Shown piece after piece: positions 26,701 to 35,139 of a stretch of DNA of 64,000 nt. A program made the position numbers and the translations under genes. How positions within the stretch are numbered: the first letter of the stretch is position 1; each line of letters opens with the position of its first letter. Source of the stretch: Cristatella mucedo (taxonomy: Eukaryota > Bryozoa > Phylactolaemata > Cristatellidae); assembly GCA_009760855.2 (NCBI GenBank), contig WPIO01000118.1:374001-438000 (forward strand). Reading direction: 5' to 3'. The notes below the pieces were generated by a model. It was given only the letters and a program-made list of their open reading frames with translations, did not search any database and was not told the DNA's origin.

Positions 26701-26976
26701 GCAAACGGCTCAGCTAGACACCCGAACGCCGAGCAGATCCGAGCTCGCGACGATTGCCGCACAGCCACGAGGAAAGCGACGTACGCCTCAAGCGACTCAC
26801 GTCTGCGAGAACACGGGACACGTTTCCAGAAGCCTCTGGATGAAAGCGCTCGAGGCGCCGTCGGCATTCCTTTTGAAATACAGCGTCGGCGACTCGGGCT
26901 GGCTGGTAATGCGCAAGAGGCGAACGGCGATCACGAATAGCACGGTCGCTACGAGGAACAGAGTTGCGGCGCCCAT
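4968..26976 (-). CDS. ABHD2: ABHD2-like monoacylglycerol lipase (7 exons, 3' end missing)
   Basis: Membrane-anchored alpha/beta-hydrolase. Vertebrate ABHD2 hydrolyses monoacylglycerols such as 2-arachidonoylglycerol and is activated by progesterone in sperm. Exons read 26976-26801, 18915-18737, 17090-16923, 16162-15979, 13470-13273, 11104-11035 and 5052-4968. They total 1060 nt, or 353 codons plus one base, and every junction keeps phase and has AG acceptor and GT donor borders. Residues 4-21 form a hydrophobic anchor. The nucleophile elbow GFSMG puts the serine at about residue 202, and the acid is in EDDPLV at about residue 338. Human ABHD2 is 425 residues, so roughly 70 are absent, including the catalytic His of the GGHLG motif; I did not find that exon between 1 and 4960. 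The introns carry LINE and SINE copies. The family call is by recognition; close paralogues ABHD1/3 are less similar in the exon 3-4 region. Confidence 0.9.
5745..5866 (+). mobile_element. SINE-1, degraded, ending in (CT)n
   Basis: B box GGTTCGTATCC near 5797 and body TGCAAGTGCGGTGATAACCA. The usual tail is replaced by the CT microsatellite that follows. Confidence 0.55.
5867..5960. repeat. (CT)n then (CA)n compound microsatellite
   Basis: CT to about 5930, CATGCTCACG, then CA to 5958. It separates a SINE-1 from the LINE-A copy. Confidence 0.95.
5932..7851 (+). CDS. LINE-A reverse transcriptase frame (639 codons)
   Basis: Non-LTR retrotransposon reverse transcriptase. It copies the element's RNA at the nicked genomic target. 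Motif A LLDLSAAFDTIDH is near residues 270-282, motif B GVPQGSVLGP near 329-338, catalytic YADD near 362-365, and the DDKT and NLGVIF motifs follow. Downstream comes HWLPVKQRIDF and the APTAWNSLP module typical of L2/CR1 ORF2. The ATG at 5932 lies in the microsatellite, so the first ~25 residues are spurious; LINE homology starts near 6020. The endonuclease domain is absent. A 2-bp deletion near 7845, relative to the copy at 31107, changes the ending to KTPI-stop instead of KTHLFRTAF. The core motifs are intact, but the copy is probably immobile. Confidence 0.85.
5985..8116 (+). mobile_element. LINE-A copy 1: 5'-truncated L2/CR1-like LINE with (ATT)n tail
   Basis: Most intact LINE-A copy. It has the reverse transcriptase region, the family's C-terminal domain, a 3' non-coding region and a tail of ATT repeats (about 8092-8116). 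The apurinic-like endonuclease and any ORF1 are missing, so it is 5'-truncated. It abuts a (CT)n(CA)n microsatellite, and its first ~35 bases look like the head of SINE-2 rather than LINE. The L2/CR1 clade call rests on the C-terminal pattern HWLPVKQRIDFKVL..LTF and WNSLP. Confidence 0.85.
8117..8215 (+). mobile_element. SINE-2, diverged
   Basis: GAGGTCGTGGGCTCTAGCCA (B-box region), then AAAGCACCTGGATATAGATC and a decayed tail. It sits directly after the LINE-A ATT tail. Confidence 0.5.
8219..8268. repeat. (TA)n microsatellite
   Basis: TA repeats with one ATACAT interruption. Confidence 0.85.
8400..8842 (+). mobile_element. LINE-A 3' fragment with ATT tail
   Basis: Matches the last ~100 codons of the LINE-A frame (KSFGDR..AFSS, AWNSLP equivalents) and its 3' region. 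It ends with AAAGTGCCTAGAAAGAGATT and an ATT run near 8825-8842. Confidence 0.65.
8868..8990 (+). mobile_element. SINE-2
   Basis: Head TTTGGCCCAGGAGTGTGCTA, B-box region GCAAGCTCGAGCCCTGAGGC, then tail AAAGTGCCTTAATAGAGATT..GGTGCTATACATGAATTA. Confidence 0.65.
9060..9150 (+). mobile_element. Possible SINE-1 tail remnant
   Basis: TCTACTGCTATCTAAATGAG and GCTGCTGAACCAGCAGGCAT resemble the SINE-1 tail CTGTCGCTATACAAAGAGGC..TTTAATCAGCTAGG. No head is recognisable. Confidence 0.3.
9160..10590. other. ABHD2 intronic DNA, nothing recognised
   Basis: Part of the intron between exons 6 and 7. No coding frame, repeat family or RNA gene that I can support. Confidence 0.5.
10597..10736 (-). mobile_element. 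SINE-2, well preserved
   Basis: Complete inverted copy: tail ATAGCGCCCCAAGAGAACTT, B-box complement GGGCTCGAGCCCATGACCTC and head GAGCACCTTAACTGCTAGAC. This is the best reference for the family. Confidence 0.75.
11035..11104 (-). CDS. ABHD2: ABHD2 exon 6 (short)
   Basis: 70 nt, acceptor TTCTTGCAG, donor GGCAAT|GTAAGT, ending in phase 0. It encodes AGFSDLNKFYDWCSSSNYMGN, aligning with the FHGYNSLKEYYEEES segment of human ABHD2. It is too short to stand alone and is supported by exact phase on both sides and by its position between exons 5 and 7. Confidence 0.82.
11110..13265. other. ABHD2 intron 5, nothing recognised
   Basis: Between exons 5 and 6. There are several short frames with no family resemblance. 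A poly-A-rich stretch is near 12675. Confidence 0.5.
13273..13470 (-). CDS. ABHD2: ABHD2 exon 5
   Basis: 198 nt, acceptor CCTGCAG, donor ACCAG|GTATTT, phase 2 to 2. It encodes a helical segment containing AYLMAMTFYHKRILHHF and ANLFG, followed by PEIDELFTR. Human ABHD2 has FYNFLMADNMKKIILSHR, ALFG and MQIDDNVMR in the same order. This is the cap or lid region of the family and is less conserved than exons 3, 4 and 7. Confidence 0.85.
14064..14125. repeat. 31-bp tandem duplication
   Basis: TGAAGTAGGCAAATACATTA and following bases occur twice with one or two differences, in ABHD2 intron 4. Confidence 0.75.
14295..15145 (+). mobile_element. LINE-B 3' fragment
   Basis: Plus-strand LINE-B from VVRPSQCARNFGA through SLVLSQLDYCNS and RLWNSLP to an ATTACATTAC terminus near 15130. 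Frameshifts throughout. It lies in ABHD2 intron 4. Confidence 0.7.
15979..16162 (-). CDS. ABHD2: ABHD2 exon 4 (nucleophile elbow)
   Basis: 184 nt, acceptor CATAG, donor CAGAC|GTACGT. It encodes EEYGAMVDEV, then the catalytic-serine elbow ATGFSMGANLVLKYLGE and the ISACQGY segment. Human ABHD2 has VGFSLGGNIVCKYLGE and VSVCQGY at the same places. The serine is at about residue 202 of the joined protein, against Ser207 in human. Confidence 0.92.
16923..17090 (-). CDS. ABHD2: ABHD2 exon 3
   Basis: 168 nt, phase 1 to phase 1, acceptor TATTGCAG. It encodes VCPGIGNSSE, RTFAHYLNLRGYRVAVLNHLG and PRIFTMG. These correspond to the oxyanion-strand and beta-strand segments ICPGI, YRCAVLNHLG and PRMFTYG of human ABHD2. 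The donor that keeps frame with exon 4 is ATGG|GTGCGT, a weaker GT site. The overlapping GC|GTGAGG looks stronger but breaks the frame. Confidence 0.88.
17485..18312 (+). mobile_element. LINE-B 3' fragment split by SINE-2
   Basis: LINE-B sequence at 17485-17550 (AACTGGGCCACTGCAGCTGG) resumes at 17748 (GTCCCAGAGGTTTGACCACG) after a SINE-2 plus (TA)n insertion. It continues through LAELLHQF and RLWNSLPQFL to (ATTAC)n at 18290-18312. It lies in ABHD2 intron 2. Confidence 0.75.
17552..17748 (+). mobile_element. SINE-2 plus (TA)n inside LINE-B
   Basis: GGTCTAGCGGTTCAAGG head, GAGGTCGTGGGCTCCAGCCC, and tail GAATAGAGATTAAGTTCCCT..GGCGCTATATAAATGAATTA. A TA/TACA-rich microsatellite runs to 17748, where LINE-B resumes. 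Confidence 0.7.
18360..18528 (+). mobile_element. SINE-2 with internal insertion
   Basis: Head GCTTTGGCTCAGTAATTAAG, B-box region GGTCGCAGACTCGAGCCCTG and tail CTGAATAGAGATTAAGTTCT. About 20 extra bases lie between head and B box. Confidence 0.6.
18737..18915 (-). CDS. ABHD2: ABHD2 exon 2
   Basis: 179 nt, entered in phase 2 after acceptor CTCGCAG and left in phase 1 at donor AAAG|GTATGG. It encodes YVPPWLWGRSGHLQT, the ABHD2/ABHD1/3 family signature near the start of the hydrolase fold. A segment ending in STVTFDVFEP follows, matching the ATSTFDLFEP of the human enzyme. The intron sequence immediately upstream (on this strand) is a perfect 32-bp tandem duplication. Confidence 0.9.
18925..18988. 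repeat. Perfect 32-bp tandem duplication beside ABHD2 exon 2
   Basis: Two identical units (AAGAGAGATGCAGCATCTAA and following bases). They start 10 bases from the exon 2 border. On the gene strand they form the pyrimidine-rich tract and likely branch-point region of the intron. Confidence 0.85.
19500..20060 (-). mobile_element. LINE-A 3' fragment, degraded
   Basis: Minus-strand match to the LINE-A 3' end (GGGCACTTTACATATGCTG on the plus strand) and its C-terminal coding region. It lies in ABHD2 intron 1. The distal boundary is uncertain. Confidence 0.5.
21240..22345 (-). mobile_element. LINE-A fragment, degraded
   Basis: Minus-strand LINE-A from the ATT-type tail (AATAATAATATTAG near 21267) through the C-terminal module to the region encoding FYADDTQL (near 22250-22300). 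Many indels. Confidence 0.65.
22421..22444. repeat. Run of 24 C
   Basis: Uninterrupted cytosine tract at the edge of a degraded LINE-A. Confidence 0.9.
22450..23880. other. ABHD2 intron 1, nothing recognised
   Basis: AT-rich, with a TATA/CATA-rich patch near 23330-23395. No clear repeat family or gene. Confidence 0.45.
23885..23965 (-). mobile_element. LINE-A 3' tail remnant
   Basis: Plus strand reads CAAGGCGCTTTACATATGCT after a decayed hairpin, the inverted LINE-A end. Confidence 0.4.
25140..25508 (+). mobile_element. LINE-A 3' remnants
   Basis: Contains the LINE-A coding end (CCCGATTTGACGACATTTAA) near 25160, a partial minus-strand SINE-1 (about 25268-25365) and a decayed LINE-A terminal hairpin near 25440-25508. 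Confidence 0.4.
25543..25705 (+). mobile_element. SINE-1
   Basis: A box TGGCACACTAGG (about 25552), B box GGTTCGATTAC (about 25603), body GGTGGTGATAGCC and end GAGGCTGTTTAATCGGCTAGG. A 21-bp minisatellite starts 11 bases later. Confidence 0.75.
25716..25799. repeat. 21-bp minisatellite, about 4 copies
   Basis: Units like TCACAACACAATGGTCGTGTG, decaying in the fourth copy. It lies just downstream of a SINE-1 in ABHD2 intron 1. Confidence 0.8.
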
Positions 26977-27350
26977 TTCCTTTCCTCAGCGACGGCGGCG
27001 CGAGTGGCTCTTGAGTGTCGATCAGCGCGCCCTGCAATCCGTGCGTTGCCGGGAGCACGCTCCGAGTACGGTATCGTTGCTCATCCGCGCCCGCGCACGA
27101 GATAAGGCGCACCACGGTGTTGCTGAACGCTGAGCCTGAGCACAAAGGTTAGCGGCGACCTTTCCGCCGGCTGCACGCTCAAAATGGACCACGACGTGCC
27201 ACACCTAACCGCGCGGGGCGGTCGGTCGGGCGAGGGGAAGCTGGCAAACAATGTGCCAGTCGGTGTGAAGGCCGCGGGGCCTACGCCGCCGGTGAAAGGC
27301 CGATGCAGCGCAGTGGGCTTTTGCAAACCTGGTTAGACAGCCGGGCGTTT
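26500..27350 (-). promoter_or_regulatory. CpG-rich region around ABHD2 exon 1
   Basis: The stretch from about 26.5 to 27.35 kb is visibly rich in CG dinucleotides and G+C compared with the flanking AT-rich DNA. It contains ABHD2 exon 1 and its upstream sequence. This fits a CpG-type promoter with the transcription start somewhere in 26977-27350. I see no convincing TATA box. The assignment as a promoter is inference from composition and position. Confidence 0.45.
26801..26976 (-). CDS. ABHD2: ABHD2 exon 1 (start codon, membrane anchor)
   Basis: Starts at ATG 26976-26974 and encodes 58 residues plus two bases. The opening residues MGAATLFLVATVLFVIAV are strongly hydrophobic, as expected for the single N-terminal membrane segment of ABHD2. 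They are followed by SPTLYF and a CPVFSQ segment that aligns with the human protein just before its PPxxWGxSGH motif. It ends CAGAC|GTGAGT, a good donor. The exon lies in a CpG-rich stretch, unlike its introns. This ATG was chosen because the family aligns from it and because the exon joins exon 2 in phase. Confidence 0.88.
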
Positions 27351-27699
27351 GTAAGCTGCCCAATGTGCTCCGCTCTGTTACCGAAATAAAATGTTGAAGC
27401 TCCCCAGTAATAATCACGCACAAATCATACGTCCCTTTTATGGGATTATTAAGGCGTCGGGCACCGCTGGGCGGTAGCGGGCCATATGTTAGCGGCGAGT
27501 ATCGAGTTATCTTCTCTTGTAACCGGGTGCAGAAATTACCTTGTCTGTGCGATAAAAACAAGACATGTAGCTCTATATCCACTGGTAAAGTTTCATATCC
27601 AATGAACCCTCATTATAAGCTAGGTTATTTAGTTAGTTGCTTAACAGATCCGTCGCAATTACTTATGCTACACGTTTTCGCTAGGTTATTACGTAATAG

Positions 27700-27700
27700 C

Positions 27701-27737
<37 letters not shown>

Positions 27738-27925
27738 GAAATCATACATTTATATGGCGCCCTTAGAGAACAATCTTTTTCTGGGCACTTTACATATGTT
27801 GTAAAGGAAGCATGATTGAATGGTTAGTATAGTTACAATAAAAACGCGAAGAGCGTAATTAGAGGTGACATGCACTGGGTCAGTATGCGAATATGGTTAG
27901 TGGCAGTAATAATCACATTTAAGGA
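27700..27925 (-). mobile_element. LINE-A 3' end with long AAT tract
   Basis: An AAT run (about 27700-27736, the tail on the opposite strand) is followed by the LINE-A terminal region (GGCGCCCTTAGAGAACAATC) and part of the 3' non-coding region. Confidence 0.65.
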
Positions 27926-28027
27926 ATTCTTGCTCTGTATTATTACACATTTTGTTCATATTTCGTAATATTGCGTTTATATGCAATAATCTGGCGCTTA
28001 TATAGATATGTAATTGTGATTGTTATG

Positions 28028-28472
28028 TTATACCTAGCTGAACTGCTGCATCAGTTTCAGCCTGTTCGCGCCCTCAGGTCCTGTGTGGACAATAAATTAG
28101 CTGTCCCATTCCTCCGCTTAAAGACAGTTGGCGACAGAAGCTTTAGCTCTGCAGGTCCTAGACTGTGGAACTCGCTTCCACAATTCTTATGCAACGACAT
28201 CTACTCTCCTGATGCCGACTATGGCACATCTTTTTCAGCGGTCCTGAACTGCTACTTCTATGCTACTCACTACCTCAACTGCTCTCCTAACTCTGCTATG
28301 CTTCCCACTTTTTCTTTTTTGCGTGATACGAAGTCTGTTGGCTACCGAATGCGTACCGAAAGCCGCTTAGGCTGTGAGTGCGCTATACAAAACTCTCCTG
28401 CGTAACACCCACATGGTCTTTATGACTTTGTGGAGTTACTGACGGAGATACATTACATTACATTACAATAGT
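28028..28472 (+). mobile_element. LINE-B 3' fragment
   Basis: Plus strand, from YLAELLHQFQPVRALRS to the end, with a clean ATTACATTACATTAC terminus (28452-28468). Close in sequence to the copy at 35140-35845. Confidence 0.75.
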
Positions 28473-28484
28473 CTGACGCAAGTG

Positions 28485-29125
28485 TTGTACCCAGGCTAGT
28501 TTCGGTTGGCTGGGATAGGACGGCTGTAATGCGGTAAGGGTCGCCGGCTAGGCCGGGGTCTGACCTATGGCATGGCCGGATGTGTGGTGACGAAAGGTCA
28601 CCGGGGCTTTTGGGCAAAGGAAGTTGGCTGAGTAAGTCGTGGTGTTGGAGGCTCCCGGCCTCACCGAGTTATGCACTTGGAGGGTTGGAGGCGTTCTCCG
28701 GCGATGCGGCCACGCACGCAAGGCAACGAGTGCCCAAGGCCCGAGCGGAGCTGGATAGCACGCTCGTTATAGTCGCTTGTATATTCAGCATTCCCCGCGT
28801 ACCGTGTTCGTGCCCCCTCCCCCGCGAGTTGGGTTAGTGTCTTGCGGCGGAAGCTCTCGACTGCGGTGGACATCGACTCCCACTAGCCAAGCAGTTACTC
28901 AGCTAGCCGCACCTTTTACAGCGTACGCCCGTACTGTTGGAACTGAGTCGGTACAACGGCGGGACCGGAAGCCGACTGGCCAACTAACACGTTTGTTCGC
29001 GCTTGCTTCGTCTTGCGCCCCTATAGTGTAATTTTGTATAGGACCCTCCCTGTAGACTTGTTTAGTCCCCTTGTTGTTGTTGGCGCATGCTAAAGTATCA
29101 AATCGTTTATTCTCAAATAACACTC
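28485..29125. other. GC-rich non-coding block, possible solo LTR
   Basis: Begins TGTTGTACCC right after the LINE-B tail and ends ..AAATAACA, giving a TGTT/AACA terminal pair. A GTATATT box lies near 28779 and an AATAA near the end. This resembles a solo LTR, but the flanking five bases do not match each other, so no target duplication supports it. It could equally be an ordinary CpG-rich regulatory block. Confidence 0.2.
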
Positions 29126-29129
29126 CGCA

Positions 29130-30115
29130 CTCCCAGCGAAAGAGCCCCAACTGCTCCGCCGTGCGTTTACTGCCCCACTGCCCCTCTCCTCCCTACTCGT
29201 CGCAACTCTCCGCACCCAAAGTCAGGCAGCTACAATTACCTGACGTAGCAGCGCCTCTTTGGCACACCCAACTGGCAAGCCGCTGAGGAGAGCCGGTCAT
29301 TGCAACGGCCACGACAACCAAGCCGGCAGCCGCTAATAATAACTGTACATGCGATATTATAAGGAGGTCTAACCTGACGGCCGCTCGTCTTAGCCTAGCT
29401 CAGCGGCACGGCGAGCGGTGGCGTGGCCGGAGTATAGCGGGGCTTGGCGGGAATTAGCCTCTGACCCCTGAAACTCGGCTGCAGCGTTAAATAATTGTGA
29501 CGGGATCACTAATGCTATGCGCTAGAACCTCCGAGGATATACAATTCAATAAGGGGTTTCCAAAGGATGGCTATGGCATGCTCCTATGTAGCATGCTGTT
29601 CTCACGGGCTTCCTAGACTGGAGCCATATGTGAGCTGAGACGCGTTAAGCGTGCGTAAGTCTCCGTTACTCCGTCACTCGTACCTTTGATGATAATGAGC
29701 TGGTATTCCCCGAGACGGCGCTACCGGTCACCGCAAAAAGATTATTGCAGCCGACGCCTCCTCTTCCGCGTTCGTAAATGCGAGAACCGCTGTTACTCCG
29801 CGTCCCCCTGTAGCCCGGTTGCACTCAGGGTTTTCCGGTAGTAGTTTTTAATTTCCCTGCTGTTAACGCAAGCAGTTTTACATAAAAAAGGTTAATCTAA
29901 GAATCGTTCCTTTGGCGCTAGCTCTGCCGCAGCCACGTGGCTAGATGGCGGCATAACCAGGACAGGGTAAAATTCCTACCCATAAGTCCCTGTCATAAGT
30001 TATCTTATTTGATGACTTTCGTTGAGCCAGTATGAATAGATGAATTTAAATAATATAGGCTGTATCTCAGAAGAGTTCGGGTGTTGTAAAAACAATTTGC
30101 TCTCTCAATTTTGTG
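29130..30115. other. Intergenic, nothing recognised
   Basis: CpG-rich at first, becoming AT-rich. No frame or repeat that I can support. Confidence 0.45.
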
Positions 30116-30119
30116 AATA

Positions 30120-30215
30120 CCTATTGCCAATTGTAAAACACCTATACAATATTTGAGTTCTCTGAGGGTGCTTTATCAAGTGCTATTACTATTATTAATA
30201 TTATTATGCTCATAC
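30120..30215 (+). mobile_element. LINE-A or SINE-2 tail remnant
   Basis: Terminal hairpin region with TTGAGTTCTCTGAGGGTGCT and an imperfect ATT tail. It is too short to tell LINE-A from SINE-2. Confidence 0.4.
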
Positions 30216-30651
30216 TCCGGCACGTGGTCGCCGACCTGCTTGCCAATTTAAGCACTGGGCTGTCAGCACCAGCGCTAAAATTGCCACGTTAGTATGTCAA
30301 AATGCACTCCAACTCCGAAGTTATTGGCACCCTTGGATCCGTGCTTCTGCCAGAGTAGCATTTCCTGTCATATCTGTTGTCGGTCAGCAAAAAGTATAGG
30401 TCTTGAGTAAAACCCACATTTTACAGTCTGAGCTATTCACTGTATCAAAATCTCTATATCTCGCTCGCTTTGACAGTCTACGACGTTCAACTAACCGTCG
30501 CCACCTTCCTGATGGCCCCACAGCAGAGCGTGGCCTGTCTGCCCTCGCCCTGCTGGTGTTCCAGCCAGCTGTTGAGTGGCCTTGTTATCACTGTCGCCTT
30601 GGCGATAGCAACTGCATCTATGCAGCAATCTCACAGTCTAAACGGTACCCA

Positions 30652-31378
30652 ATCTAAGTTGGTCCATGCATTCGTGACATCCCGTCTCGACTTCTGCAAC
30701 TCACTGCTTACTGGCCTACCAGCATGTGCGATCAGGCGATTGCAGCTGGTGCAAAACTCGACAGCTAGACTTGTCTGTCGTTTGCGTCGCAGCTGCCACA
30801 TTACTCCACTTCTCGCCGACCTGCACTAGCTACCAGTCAAGCAACGGATTGACTTCAAGGTTTTTTCGCTCACTTTTAGGTCCCTTCATTCTATGGCTCC
30901 AGCCTATCTTTCAGATATACTACCCCATCAGGCCAAGCATCGTACCACCCGCTTTTCGGAATCCAACAGTCTAAAAATACCTCGTACAAACCTTAAATAT
31001 TTTGGAGACCATGCATTTAGTTCGTATGCTCCCACAGCCTGGAACTCCCTCCCGACCTGCGTCAGAACATCCCCCGACCTGACCACATTTAAAGGGAACC
31101 TAAAAACACACCTATTTAGGACAGCATTTACCGGGTCCCTGTGATTCGTCCTTGATGTGCTTATGCGTGCTGACACTGTGCATGCTGCCACTAACCACAT
31201 TCGCATGCTGACCCTGTGCATGTCACTCCTAACCATATTATTCATTTGGTATGTTTTTCAGGCATGATTTTACTTACCATTCGATTGCATTTCACTTTAC
31301 AGCAAATGTAAAGCGCCTAGAAAGAGATTAAGTTCTCTGAGGGCGCTTTATCAAGTGAATTATTATTATTATTATTAC
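30652..31378 (+). mobile_element. LINE-A 3' fragment, well preserved
   Basis: Close match to copy 1 from [19 protein letters not shown] to the end. It retains the complete ending KTHLFRTAF..GSL-stop and a clean (ATT)n tail (31362-31376). A single in-frame stop replaces W in LHWLP. Useful as the reference for the intact C-terminus. Confidence 0.8.
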
Positions 31379-32015
31379 AATCATATCACGTACTTCTGAG
31401 GCTCCGTATTGCTCTCAAGTTTATGAACAGTGTGCGATATTCTACCGTCGAGAAACTACACCTCCGTTGTAGCGATACGCAACACCTCACTGGCTACCAA
31501 TTTAATACAGGTGGGTATGCTTGATGCAGCAAAAGGCCGCGCTTCAAGCAAGCAGTAGAATAGGGCAATGGTATGAAGTGATCTCTACACTAAGCGAAGC
31601 CACCAGCGGATAATTATCAAGTGTAATATTTTATTATTGTTATAAGAATCTCATGTTCCTTCGGTAATGATCGCGACATAAAAAAATTCAATGAAAGCTT
31701 CATAAAAAAGGCAATACAATTGGTTACTGGGTGAGACCTGCAACCAAGTGGAAGTTCGAAGCAGTTTCTGACCATTATTCGCAGCAAGAGCTCTCGGCTG
31801 CTATTGCATCTTCGGAAAAGGCCTAGATCGTTTCGGTTTTTGCCGTTGTCAAATTATGGACATACGAAGATTCTTATGTCAATGTCAAACTCATTTAGGT
31901 GTTGAAGAAACGTACAAGGCTGGTTGTAGCACCTTTGTGATACAACATGTATGAACAGCTTAGTGTTACCGCCGAAAGGTGAAACACTACCATATTTCTA
32001 CACCGACTACTGATA

Positions 32016-32350
32016 ACAAAAATAGTATAATAATAACACTATTGATAAAGCGCCCTCACAGAACTCAATCACTTTTTATGTCCCTTACATTTGCTGCAAA
32101 GGAAACAAGATCGAACGGTTAATGGTAGCATGCTCGATAAACAAAATGAATAACATGGTTAGGGTTGACATACACAGGGTCAGCATGCAAGTGTGGTTAG
32201 TGGCAGCATGCACAGTGTCAGCGTGCATAAGCACATAGAGAACGAATCACAGGGACTCACTAAATGCTGTGATAAATAGGTTCGTTCTAAGTTAAATGTG
32301 GTCAAGTCTGGGGATGTCGCGACGGAAGTTGGGAGCTTCTCGAAGGAGAC
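32016..32350 (-). mobile_element. LINE-A 3' fragment
   Basis: Minus-strand tail (AATAATAACAC), terminal hairpin region and 3' non-coding region, running into the last LINE-A codons near 32300. Confidence 0.65.
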
Positions 32351-33204
32351 AATTTCCAGATTTTTTTAATAAAGGCTTGCAATTTATTACCCAACTGCGA
32401 TAATGATGCTTTTGTCATTGGTTACAACGACAAGGCAGCGCTTCATTCTTCAGAAACGCAAAGCCTTAATGCGGCCAGGCAGCTATATCGCATCATTATA
32501 ATTTATGAATAATTTTGAATTCGAAAATATGTGTCGGCGATAAAGCGGGGATACAGTGTGCAGCCAAGGAAAGAGGTTTGAGGTACTAGAGCTAGTGCAC
32601 AGCAGTTCAAGAATGCTCGTCTTCAAAGAGAAGGTGTGCTCCTTGGTGAGTCATCTGCAGGAGACCAAATGCTCTTTCGCTATCAGACTGCTAACCTAAT
32701 ACCAGTACTCAGACATGACGTTTTAGGTAGCCTTCCCGTCAAAATGTTGTGGACGAACAGTAGCCCTGATGACCTCAATCACATCACGAAAGTTCTAATA
32801 TCATGGTAGGGACAACCACTCCACGATTTAACAAAAATTCTAGTTTACTACATTCTCGCAAAGTTCACATACTTGCAGCTTAGATTGATTGGTCAATGGA
32901 ATTTTGACCTCGCCGGCACGTGTGCGAACTTCTACAGGCCAAGAGAGAGCATCTGCAGATGGAGAGAAAAATTTGTACAGCACCGATCTACCGCGAGGCC
33001 GCTGCCGGTCTAGGTCATCAATTGCAGACAGAGTACAAGTCTTACAAGACTACCAGCTAGTCGTGCAAGACAACCGGCCTAGTTTCTCCCTGGTTAACTA
33101 AGCCGCATTCATTGTAAAATGAGGACAGGCAGTCGGTGGTAGTTTTGGATGCTCAAGGCTTTTCTGCAGCTAGAGGATAATAATAATCTTAAAAATAATA
33201 AAAG

Positions 33205-33325
33205 ATAACTCATTTGCTCATTTGTCTATTCAGGTGCTTCACTTTAGCCACGGGGCTCGAGCCCACGACCTCAATTAGACCTTGGTCGGAACTAGCACCT
33301 TAACCACCGGGCCAAACCAGTTAAG
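33205..33325 (-). mobile_element. SINE-2
   Basis: Inverted: TTCAGGTGCTTCACTTTAGC, GGGCTCGAGCCCACGACCTC and AGCACCTTAACCACCGGGCC. Confidence 0.65.
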
Positions 33326-33329
33326 AACC

Positions 33330-33645
33330 TGCAGAGAACTCAATATTTTTTAGGTACTTGGCAGTTGCTGCAAAGAAAGCACGATCGAATGCCTAGTGGT
33401 TGCATGCTCAATGACAACAAGTAAAACATGGTTTGAGGTGAAATGCACAAAGTCAGCTTTAAAATATGGTTAGTGGCAGCATGCACAGTGTCAGCACGAA
33501 TAATCACATAAAAGACCAATCGCGGGGACCCATTAAATGCTGTGACAAATATATGTGCTTTTAGTTTCCTTTTAAATTTGATCAAGTCAGAGGATGTCGT
33601 GACGCAAGCCGGAAGTGAATTCTAAACTTTGGGAGCATAGGGCTA
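33330..33645 (-). mobile_element. LINE-A 3' fragment beside SINE-2
   Basis: Minus-strand LINE-A 3' region; coding end FKRKLKAHIFVTAFNGS visible near 33530-33580. It abuts a minus-strand SINE-2 at 33205-33325. Confidence 0.65.
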
Positions 33646-33649
33646 AGAC

Positions 33650-35135
33650 GTAGACAGCTTGCGATCACTAGAGCTGATATATGTCTGAAGTGGAGGCCTA
33701 TTAGCAAGACTCCGAGGTGTCTTTCGCGTGGACTGGTGTCACTTCCTGACAGAACTCTCGCAGGCCCGACACAGCTGGGGTGGCTGCCTTGTCTATTGGG
33801 TTTCGAGTCTGTTTGGGCGAAATGTATTTACTCGGTTCACAGGGAATTTTAATTGGACGCTGAAAAACATCGAGGTCGAAGTCTCGTGGATCGAGCGAAA
33901 TGAAGTAATAGAATTCGAGTTATGATTGGTGTTGTCTATTGAAACACTCTTTAACACTTCCGATCTTAAATGGATAGGCGGGACTTAAATCAGTGAATTG
34001 ATTTCATGCTCTCTGAGAGATATCAGCTGAAATTCCGAGGATCCTCTGCGTAGCGTAAGGTTTAGTCTAAATTGGAAAGAGTGTCCAATTATGTCTTGTT
34101 TGTGTGTCTAGCATGAACAGCCACTCGAAGGTAAAAAAAGCAACTGCGTCTTTCTCTCTTTACAGTGACGTGTCAGTATTTTCTGACGGCTTTGGAGTTT
34201 TTGTTCGATTAAAGATGTATAATTGGAACATAGACAAAGCAGCTTGTTATCTGGAAATTGGTGCCTGAAATATGGGAGCGACGCAACATTGTCACGGGTG
34301 TAGTTTCAGAGGATCGGGGAAACTCTCTTGAGGCACCTATCGATGACTCGAGTTAACATGCTTGAAAAAATCTTACTGCGTACAATTTACCAAGCTCTTG
34401 CCAAAACGGCAGCTTTATCCTCGAAGTTAAGTTCATGCACACCTTTGAAAAAACTGCTGAGCTGTCTGTCAAAGCCGAGAATAATATTTCCAGCTTCCAA
34501 AAATGCCTAACGGTAAGAAATCGTGCCAGATGCTGCTGCTTCTGCCGTGTTGCATGCACCCGGCTGGCGAAGAACCTAGTAGAAAGCAGCTTGTTCTTAG
34601 ACCTAGAAGCAAATTCTGAAAGTCTAAATGCACTGATCGTATCGAAGCCAGACTTTTCGGCATTTTTACTCCTTCCAGTGCACAAAGTCTGCCAGCTCGG
34701 CCACTGGCAAGCCATGGAGGACGTGTGTATGCTCGTCTTCGTTCATGCTATGCTACTCAAAAGTATTGTGACTCCAACGTGTTCGGTGGTACAATGTCAT
34801 CAAACTGATGATATTTCTACTCTTCCGCCATAAAATCATAAGCACTTAGCTTTGCCAAACAGGCACTGTCTTGCATTTCAGTAGCAACCATGAATGCGTG
34901 CCTTGAGAGAAAGTAGTCATGAGAGACATTCAAATCCCTGGTGGAGAGGGGATACAAAATAACTTAAGGGCTTCGGAAGCGAGTGTGAGCATATGACATA
35001 GAAATGTTTTTTTTCTTCAGCTCGTCTCAGCAGGTCTCAACATTAGCAATCAGCAGGAGAATTAATCGATAGATGAATAATTTTTGTAGGCATAGGAACC
35101 ATTGTGAGCCATCGGCAAGTTTACATATCATAGTA
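33650..35135. other. Intergenic, nothing recognised
   Basis: Overlapping frames of 120-132 codons exist near 34353-34833 on both strands. Neither has motifs, splice sites or codon bias that favours it. Confidence 0.45.
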
Positions 35136-35139
35136 ATAT

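Noticed and set aside
26461-27145. Frames of 128-170 codons on both strands over ABHD2 exon 1
   Set aside because: Composition artefacts of CpG-rich DNA; the ABHD2 frame starting at 26976 explains the region.
34353-34833. Overlapping 120-132-codon frames on both strands
   Set aside because: No motif, splice sites or strand preference; both cannot be real and neither is supported.
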